From NCBI RefSeq assembly GCF_018873765.1, contig NC_057917.1, forward strand, positions 55,610,464 to 55,674,463: DNA of 64,000 nucleotides, in the 5' to 3' direction. Shown here one piece after another: positions 58,801-64,000 of this stretch. The translations under genes and the position numbers were made by a program. Numbering within the stretch: position 1 is the stretch's first letter; each line of letters begins with the position of its first letter. The DNA is from Telopea speciosissima. Taxonomy: Eukaryota; Streptophyta; Magnoliopsida; Proteales; Proteaceae. The notes beneath the pieces were generated by a model, which saw only the letters and a program-made list of their open reading frames with translations, was not told where the DNA came from and made no database searches.

Positions 58801-61800
58801 CTTCATTGCAAATCAGTGCATTGCTGTCAATCTAGACTACCAGAGATTAAGAAGTAAATTAATGCAACTAAAAGGAAAAGCATGTCCATGAGAAGGGAAG
58901 ACGTATATAATCGTTAGGATGATGCATCCTTTGATTCCTTGCTTCCTGATATTGCTAGTTCAGATGATGAAGGGTTTCTTCTTGTACATGATTGTAAAAA
59001 AAATTACCTCTCACTTGTCACTTTACCATTGTTGATTTCCACAAACTAGACTTAAAACTGGCTAGGGAAATGTGGCTGGTCAATTTGGTAACATCCACGA
59101 GTTGCCACATTGCACGAAATACCAGTTTCTTGCATTTTTTTTTTTGGTTGTAATTTTGGAAACTTTGGATGTATTTTTGGTCCACACTGCATTGCTCATT
59201 TTGGCTCAAATTTGACCATATCCATGAGTTTCCTTGTGCTTCAGGTTTAATCTTACATTTCCTTTGTCCTGCAATTGAAGCATGAAGAGGCTAAATTACT
59301 ATTATGACACTGAAGAAATGTTCTATGGTTCTTCTCTAATGAAATATGTTTGTTGCTGATAAAACAATTTGTCTAAATAATTGTTGTAGCCATAAGAAAG
59401 TAGTCTTAGATTATAGTTTCTGAAACATTTATACATTCTGTGTTTACCAGCAGTTCTTACCTATTGAACCAATATCTGGTATTTTAGCTATATCTAGTAA
59501 ATGCTGATAGTGGCTGGACGTAACATTAACTTTTACTATGGTTGCACTTCTCTTGCAAAATCATCTCCTAGCTTGCTTTTTTTCTCAGGGTTATATGGTC
59601 CTTCAACATTTGTGCTATACAATTAAATTAATCAATTTTTTAGGTCTTAAATTTATCGTCTTATCTTATCTGCTCAAATTGAAGAATAAATGGTTGAGGG
59701 GAGGCCTAACTAGAAAGTAGGTGGTAAAAGGGGATTTGACTCGTGCTGTAATAGAGAATACAGCTCTAGATAAAGGGAACTGGTGGAACAAGGTTTATAG
59801 ACAAACCTTAGTAGTTGGGATAAGGCTTTGTTGATTAATTGATCATTTGAGTGATAGTGATCTCACTCAACTCAACTAAGGCTTTCTCTACTAAGGGCAC
59901 ATTTGACCCAATTCTAATTATCAATTCTGCCCATTCTGGGAAATTTTCAGAGTTGCAATTTTGGCTCCAATTCTCAGAATTGGAGAATTGTGTTTGGATG
60001 CACTATTTGCATCTTCAATTATTTTCTTCTCCACTGATTGATGACAGAACCCCTCCTCCCTCATTTGCTCTTGTTTCTTATGTTTTAACTGTGAAATGGC
60101 AAGAATGCCCATGCTAGAGTGTATGCAATGCAGTCTTTAACACCAAGGTACTAAAACTCGGGTCTCGGTGCCAACTCGACTCTTGGAAAAACCGAGACGA
60201 GTCGAGATCTCGCCGAGATCTCGCCGAGTTGGTGCATTTTTTTTTTCTTCAACTCGAAGCCTCAACTTTGGGTCAACCCAAGATCTGGACCCGAGATCCG
60301 AGATCTCGCCGAGATCTCCCCGAGATCTCGCCGAGATATGTCGAGTTTTATCCAATTAGGTAAGGTATTTAAGTGGTAGGTGGGTTAAAATAATGGGTTG
60401 AAACCGAGATCCAACCGAGATCCGAGATCTCGGCGAGATCTCGCCGAGATATTGCACTTTTGAGACTCGCAAGCAATCTCGTCTTAAGATTTCAAAAATC
60501 CGAGAAACTCGGCGAGATCCGCGAGTTCTCGAACCTTGTTTAACACCTTTAGCATAGATTTGGGAGATACTTCCTGAACCCTTCGTTCAGTCGGTATACG
60601 TGTTTTAGGAAGTACTGTAGCCGTCTCCCTGCTTTCTGTTCGTTCAGGTGGCTCAAATTGAAATTCTTGTCTCTCCAGAATTGCTCTGAAGAATTTGGCT
60701 AAAAGGGCAATTCTGTATTCTGGCTTAATTCTCCAGAATTGAAACCAAACATGTACATCACAATGCCAATACTGATTTTTGGCTAGACTTGGGAATTAGA
60801 ATTGAAACCAAACATGCACTAAATGGGTCAGGTACACGGATCTTGTTTTTCCATTCAATTTTATTAAGAGTTATTTTGTTCTCAACCCAAAGTCATTCAG
60901 ATCTTTTCTCATCACTTCTTAAAGGCATTTTTGGTCTGCCCCTTGGTCATTTAACTTCTCTAATCTGGGTCATATCACTCTCCTTATCCGAGCCACTCAA
61001 TGGGCTTCATTGCAAATGCCCATACTCCACCAAATAGCTCTCCTCCTTTATTTATCGTTTATATTTATCGATTATCATCCTAATGGTTTGTAAACCTGCA
61101 TTATGGATGCTTGCTCATTCTATTCTGTTTGGATCTATTGAATAATAATCTGCTTTCTGTGTTGCAGAGGATAGCAGAACAGCTTTTCTAGTTGATGCAT
61201 ATGTGTCTAGGGGAATGTCTGAGGCTCTAAATGGGAAAATCATGGTAACACTAAAGTCATAGATAACATCCTTGTACATTTTATTTTTATGGAGTGATGT
61301 TGAGGGAGATATGTTTCTCCTATTCCTTCTTAGATATCTTATATCAAATTGGATACTGATTCCCCCCCCCCCCCCCATAGATTATTTCGGGTGGAAGGTC
61401 GGAGGCAATTGCTAGAGCACGTCCTGTTCTATCTGGTAGTCTATTTTTTCCATCAATCTGAAACATTTTCTGAGTGCAACTCTTGGTTATTATGAACATT
61501 TTCCCCAACCTAACTATTCTGGCTTTCCAAACAGCAATGTGTGAGAAGCTTTACATTTTTGAAGGTGAAATTGGCGCTGGAAGGTATGGTGTCTTTGTAG
61601 TTCTTATAGTCATAGGGAAGTCTGATGTAAATAATTTTCTATCTGAAATGTGTGAGATTTTTTTTTTTTAAAATAATTTTCTCAGAAGCTTTGTCATTTT
61701 GATGTTTACATGCAAAGGGACACGTGTTGATAGAGAAAATTATTCTGGTTAAGGTGTGCTTAAATATTTGAATGAGTTATCAATATGTAAATTTGATAAG

Positions 61801-64000
61801 ATTGGTCCATTGTGACCTAATGGTCGCGGGTTCGAGTTGGGAAAGGTGCTTAAATATTTGAAATAAGTTATCAATATGTTAATTTGATAAGATTGCTCCA
61901 TTGTGACCTTGTGGTCGCGGGTTTGAGTTGGAAAAGGTGCTTAAATATTTGAAATAAGTTATCAATATGTAAATTTGATAAGATTGCTCCATTGCCACCT
62001 AGTGGTCGTGGGTTCGAGTTGGGAAACAGCCGCTCCGCGAAGCGGGGGTGAGGCTGCATACATTATGACCCTCCCCAGACCTCGCAGTGGCGGGAGCCTC
62101 ATGCACTGGGTATGCCCTTATGTAAATTTGATGTTCACTACCCCTGTTATTGATGTACATTTTCCCCTTGCTCTTGCAGTAAAGTTAAAATGGTAAATGA
62201 GCTACTTGAAGGCATTCATCTTGTTGCTGCGACAGAAGCCATATTTCTTGGTGTTCAAGCTGGGATTCATCCATGGATTATTTACAACATCATTTCCAAT
62301 GCTGCTGGAAATTCATGGTGACTAAATTAGATTTTCCTGATTAAATATTTTGTCTAATGTTTCTTGGTAGCTGGATTGCATATGGCATTCAATTTTCTAT
62401 GCTTCTAAGCACCTGAACAGATATTCAGTCTCAGCTGTCACGGCGTCTAGGTGACCCAAGGTGTTGGAGGGGGCCTGGATGCAAGTTGACACCAACAAGG
62501 TGCCTAGGCAGTTGGCAACACCTTGAGTCCTTGACAGCTATGTTCAATCATCAGAAGTAGTTGTACAAATTAGAATGTAGGTCATGCGTATTGCCTCTCT
62601 TTTGCTTGTTGGTTGCAACTAGAGACTAGTAAATATATGCTTTGCTTATCAGTCATCATTTACTATTTTACTGGCTATATGGACTTCTTATATGATGAAC
62701 TACTGTCTATGCTTACTAGCTACATCAGTCAATCTTGCTGTTTCTCACAATTCTACAGGTTGTAGTGTACCAGCAACATAGTTTGAAATTTTGGTCGAAA
62801 TACCAAAATTTCAATGAAATATATCGTTTTTCCATTCATATTGTTTGCCACCACATATATTTTCCTTTTATTTCTGTGACATTTTTAATAAAAAATTTAT
62901 GTTGGTCAATTTATGCCAGGGTTTTCAAGAATAATGTTCCCCAAATGTTGAGGAATTCTACCAAACAACATGTTCTGAATGCTTTTGTTCGGAATTTGGT
63001 AAGGTCTAATAAGCTTGATGTTTATCATAATATGGCCCTTCTCTTTGTTATGCATTTTCTATTATTCTATCACTAGTTAACAGCATTCCGTGGGATTGTG
63101 TTCTACACATTGTTTTTTTTCTTTCTTTCTGTTTTACGTTTTTATGTCTAGTGAGAGAAGTTATGTTCTTGTTATTTCAATTTGATGATTTTCATTTTTT
63201 GTCAATTTTCCTTTGCTAATATTTGTCTAAGAAGGATGAATGCTATGTAAAGTTAATCAAAGCTGAGGATTGAAGTATAGATCATGCGGAGTGAACTCCA
63301 GCCTGAAACTCAGTCAATGTTTGGGAGTTTTTTCATGTTACTTGTTGTTTGCTTTAATTTATTCATAGATATAGTGTGTATACATTCTATTACATATTTC
63401 TCATTCAAAGACGGTAGTCATTCGGGCACTCGCTGCTCCTGTGCATCTTTCTTTCTCTCTGGTGACATAAACAGCCCTTCTTAACTAAAGGGATTAATGG
63501 AAGGGCAAAAGTTTCCACATTAGTTTTTGGATATTATAACAGGGTACAAATTTACTCAAATGAATGTCCTTTGTCTTCAGACACTCTGATCGATGACGGC
63601 AGAGGTTCTTCGGCTGAGACCTCAATACAGATACGAGCGAAGGCTAGTCTGTCTTTCCTCTTGGTTCGCACATCTGAGTATAGAGGTTTACCCAACACCG
63701 ACCCAACAGTACTCACTAGCAGAACACCAGAAATGAAGGGGAAGACAGGTAGTGAGATCCACAGAGGAATGGTACTGAGATCTACTCAATGGAGTTGGAG
63801 ATGATGATCCCAGTGACGGACAAAACTTGGTTTCCGGCCAACTTGCCATGGACCTCCCTCTAGAGCACACATCTTATTCATAGTTGTCAAGGCGTCGCCT
63901 AGGCGTCCAGGTTGCTTTATCTGGATTGGCACCTTGCTGGTGTCGCCTTAATTTTTACCCCCTCAACCGCCTTGGTTCGCCTAGGCACCGTGGCAACTAT
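49820..64000 (+). CDS. multidomain ketose-bisphosphate aldolase class II family protein (At1g18270-like), 5' part
   Basis: Nine exons are visible: 49820-49921, 50737-50812, 58110-58190, 58293-58373, 61168-61244, 61381-61435, 61535-61583, 62180-62317 and 62920-62998. They give 738 nt, 246 codons, in frame. The protein starts [20 protein letters not shown], and contains [40 protein letters not shown] and [18 protein letters not shown]. This is the first 6-phosphogluconate/hydroxyisobutyrate-dehydrogenase-like domain of a roughly 1,370-residue plant protein. That protein later has a second such domain, a DUF1537 four-carbon-sugar-kinase-like part and a class II aldolase domain. The conserved lysine of the NKxxxN-like segment is KMVNELLEG. 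The GxGxxG loop is degenerate. Intron 4 starts with GC. Introns 2, 4, 7 and 9 carry transposons. The gene runs off the window; the physiological substrate is not established. Confidence 0.93.
50855..51062 (+). mobile_element. tRNA-like SINE, family B, copy 2
   Basis: The body 50873-51044 has the same parts as the copy at 12930: AATGGTAAAAG, GGGTTGCCAGGG, AGGTTTAAGTATTGAGGG, GGTTAGGACCTACTCCAAA, then GGTGGGACCAGC and GGGTAATGGCCCTTT. ATGGCTTTATGGTTACTT (50855-50872) and ATGGCTTTATGGTTATTT (51045-51062) flank it, an 18-bp target duplication with one mismatch. Confidence 0.85.
51358..52422 (+). mobile_element. RTE-type LINE, 5'-truncated, with 15-bp target duplication
   Basis: The body 51373-52407 encodes the end of an RTE reverse transcriptase. 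It has a [16 protein letters not shown] region, [33 protein letters not shown] (in broken frame), the [20 protein letters not shown] block and [16 protein letters not shown]. It ends GACCCCATTAAGTTGGGATA and a GTTGTTGTTGTTG tail. GAGAAACTACCCTAG stands exactly at 51358-51372 and 52408-52422. In-frame stops and shifts make it inactive. It lies in intron 2 of the aldolase-family gene. Confidence 0.92.
52876..53966 (-). CDS. LINE ORF2 C-terminal part: zf-RVT and RNase H, frameshifted
   Basis: The segment 53082-53966 contains the zf-RVT block ([20 protein letters not shown], then CCCCGRP and ETTDHCLV) and the start of a plant RNase H domain at [17 protein letters not shown]. The RNase H continues in another frame at 52876-53085, with [13 protein letters not shown] and [11 protein letters not shown]. 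The two parts meet at a frameshift, so the domain is split. This is a component of the LINE, not a host gene. Confidence 0.85.
54402..55481 (-). CDS. LINE ORF2 reverse transcriptase segment
   Basis: An open run of 359 codons carries [50 protein letters not shown] and the catalytic [11 protein letters not shown] box. [12 protein letters not shown] and KTRVAGWQ-like thumb motifs follow. All are standard for plant L1 reverse transcriptases. The upstream linker ([18 protein letters not shown], 55441-55647) is in another frame, marking a shift near 55450. Confidence 0.92.
   Translation of the reverse strand: MCGLRSRIFFAGGELPRSFTSANLVLIPKKENPEVMADLRPISLCNFGYKIIAKIFVSRLVGILPSVIAEEQGAFVQGRRIHDSISIVQEAAQDIDRKTRGGNVILKLDMAKAYDRLEWVFLRQVLSKFGFCDAWISLIQKMVVNCWFSTVLGGKQAGFFKSTRGVRQGDPLSPALFIIAEEVLSRVIKNLFAKGHASYYKLPRGCPGVSHCLFADDTIIFSRALKGSLKQIIGFLSRYEGSSGQLINRQKSCFVLSRLAPPARARLMGEITGFPRKSLPITYLGAPLHSGRLKICLFEGLIEKIRTKVAGWQGKLLTAGGRITLLKHVLSSIPLHVLATLSPPKAVIRRIYGIFADFL
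55846..56883 (-). CDS. LINE ORF2 N-terminal APE-type endonuclease
   Basis: An open run of 345 codons begins [20 protein letters not shown]. It holds the endonuclease motifs [43 protein letters not shown] and the final SDHAPL. A helical linker rich in Glu and Lys leads toward the reverse transcriptase. Its ATG overlaps the TGA of the preceding open frame (ATGA at 56880-56883). Confidence 0.92.
   Translation of the reverse strand: MSCVFWNARGVGNKPTIRRLKTLVSLHKVDLVAIAEPKAQVSKARFVLRKIGLDYLHLVDRFWVFWRATVKVRVVEEHDQFITLKCEEASRGAFLVTFVHGRCLAMERRVLWEKLELFSRGVSLPWAVGGDFNAALSPLEKLGSRSACSLSLEEFSSFVSMVGLVDLGYVGNMFTWSNNQVGAGRVLARLDRFLVTTSWLSAFPTSTATHFNRVCSDHAPLGLSFMVAGQQSFSSFKFQQMWLRHPNFLDFIREQWARPVSGSPLFALFLKLKLLRSALGKWNKEVFGNIHQKVRDAEDSVCRAEAACDLQDSEATREALSLAKENLQEILLQEEIFWKQKSRVT
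56880..57386 (-). CDS. LINE ORF1 C-terminal remnant
   Basis: About 168 open codons precede ORF2 and end in the overlapping ATGA. The text is low-complexity with [12 protein letters not shown] and [14 protein letters not shown] segments. No zinc knuckle remains, and an in-frame TGA stands just upstream at about 57390. This fits the end of a LINE ORF1 cut by 5' truncation. Assignment rests on position rather than on a domain. Confidence 0.55.
   Translation of the reverse strand: MEGDGLGEGLSVGRCLLVVDPLANEASLGLGSDACRACSQPGGDVTQRYFDNELLALGSKDDGCISGLTGPMPERQTMLDSLRGFSSTLEERIRLSLGRLEPGSSASAPAGRRVRSRVHPKTAFLGAALMYDRKKIKKVRQGRHSGEEAQRRVTRSMRSTAAPSNVSL
57601..58109 (+). other. end of intron 2 of the aldolase-family gene
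   Basis: AT-rich intronic DNA between the LINE and exon 3, ending in the acceptor TGATGCAG. No other feature was seen. Confidence 0.6.
58374..61167 (+). other. intron 4 of the aldolase-family gene, with GC donor
   Basis: Exon 4 ends CTCACAG and the intron begins GCAACT. The acceptor is GTTGCAG at 61161-61167. Only this junction keeps the frame (Thr then GAG GAT AGC); the nearest downstream GT in the same stretch leads to a stop in exon 5. The intron holds a G12 run near 58729 and the TIR element at 60145. Confidence 0.85.
60136..60547. mobile_element. TIR element of the GAGATCTCG family, copy 2, with perfect 9-bp duplication
   Basis: The element 60145-60538 opens AAGGTACTAAAACTCGGG and closes with the complement of AAGGTTCGAGAACTCGCGG. 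It is packed with CGAGATCTCGCCGAGATCTC-type palindromes. TTTAACACC flanks it exactly at 60136-60144 and 60539-60547. The 394-bp length and 9-bp duplication suit a Mutator-like MITE. It shares the palindromic motif with 15283-15965. Confidence 0.85.
61364..61380 (+). promoter_or_regulatory. unusual 3' splice site with C homopolymer polypyrimidine tract
   Basis: The acceptor of intron 5 (aldolase-family gene) consists of about 16 consecutive C residues followed by ATAG, directly before exon 6. Plant acceptors are normally T-rich. Confidence 0.8.
61754..62026 (+). repeat. 91-bp tandem triplication of Au SINE head plus flank
   Basis: A unit starting GGTGCTTAAATATTTGAA and running through AATATGTAAATTTGATAAG into GATTGCTCCATTGTGACC and GGTTCGAGTTGGGAAA occurs three times. 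Copies start near 61754, 61845 and 61936. Only the last runs on into a complete SINE body. Confidence 0.92.
61966..62132 (+). mobile_element. Au SINE, copy 4, with perfect 14-bp target duplication
   Basis: The body 61980-62118 contains GGTTCGAGTTGGGAAACAGC, CGCGAAGCGGGGGTGAGGCT, GACCCTCCCCAGACCTCGCA and GGGAGCCTCATGCACTGGG, ending ATGCCCTTA. TATGTAAATTTGAT flanks it at 61966-61979 and 62119-62132. It is inside intron 7 of the aldolase-family gene. Confidence 0.92.
62432..62542. mobile_element. foldback MITE, family A, copy 4
   Basis: It opens CAGCTGTCACGGCGTCTAGG and closes CCTTGACAGCTATG. The flanks TTCAGTCT (62424-62431) and TTCAATCA (62543-62550) match at 6 of 8 bases. It is in intron 8 of the aldolase-family gene. 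Confidence 0.75.
62999..63878 (+). other. start of intron 9, with a GC-richer unassigned patch
   Basis: Intron DNA after donor GTAAGG. The segment 63571-63860 is GC-richer than its surroundings and may be a transposon fragment. It does not encode the next expected residues of the gene in any frame I checked. Confidence 0.4.
63879..64000. mobile_element. foldback MITE, family A, copy 5, reaching the window end
   Basis: It opens CATAGTTGTCAAGGCGTCGC and closes CCGTGGCAACTAT at base 64000, so one or more terminal bases lie outside. The arms include the palindromic CGCCTAGGCG block also seen in other copies. Confidence 0.8.

Noticed and set aside
63571..63804. Possible next exon of the aldolase-family gene
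   Set aside because: No frame gives the residues expected after the last exon, and splice signals are weak; more likely repeat DNA.

Overview
The window is nuclear DNA from a flowering plant. It is AT-rich, with GT-AG introns from about 100 bp to 9 kb and dense transposable elements: Au-type SINEs, RTE and L1 LINEs, copia, CACTA, MITEs and LTR-like elements. The species cannot be named from sequence alone; long TE-filled introns and Au SINEs suit many woody or early-diverging angiosperms.

Two protein-coding genes are well supported and diverge from each other. On the minus strand (24533 down to 1049) lies a complete cytosolic phosphoglucomutase gene. Its 18 coding exons join in frame to 583 codons plus a stop, and all three catalytic loops are intact. 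On the plus strand, from 49820 past the window end, lie the first nine exons (246 codons) of a large multidomain gene like Arabidopsis At1g18270. That protein has tandem 6-phosphogluconate-dehydrogenase-like domains, a DUF1537 kinase-like region and a class II aldolase domain. Only the first NAD-binding-like domain is inside the window.

The 25 kb between the two genes holds no convincing intact gene. It contains a decayed SURP/G-patch splicing-factor pseudogene (about 28.7-31.7 kb), a CACTA terminus (25.9 kb), a 57-61 bp tandem repeat, RTE and SINE insertions, hAT-like TIR elements and a cluster of foldback hairpin elements (44.4-46.1 kb).

The introns also carry many insertions with readable boundaries. 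The phosphoglucomutase introns hold three LTR-like elements with TGATGCAG/CTGCATCA termini and about 5-bp target duplications, a copia fragment, foldback MITEs and two SINE families. The aldolase-gene introns hold a 1 kb RTE copy with a 15-bp target duplication, a 5 kb L1-type LINE with a probable 9-bp duplication, a 394-bp TIR element with a perfect 9-bp duplication, and an Au SINE whose head has been tandemly triplicated. No prokaryote-type system, CRISPR array or biosynthetic cluster is visible. The value of the window lies in its gene models, one GC-AG intron and its datable layers of small repeat families.
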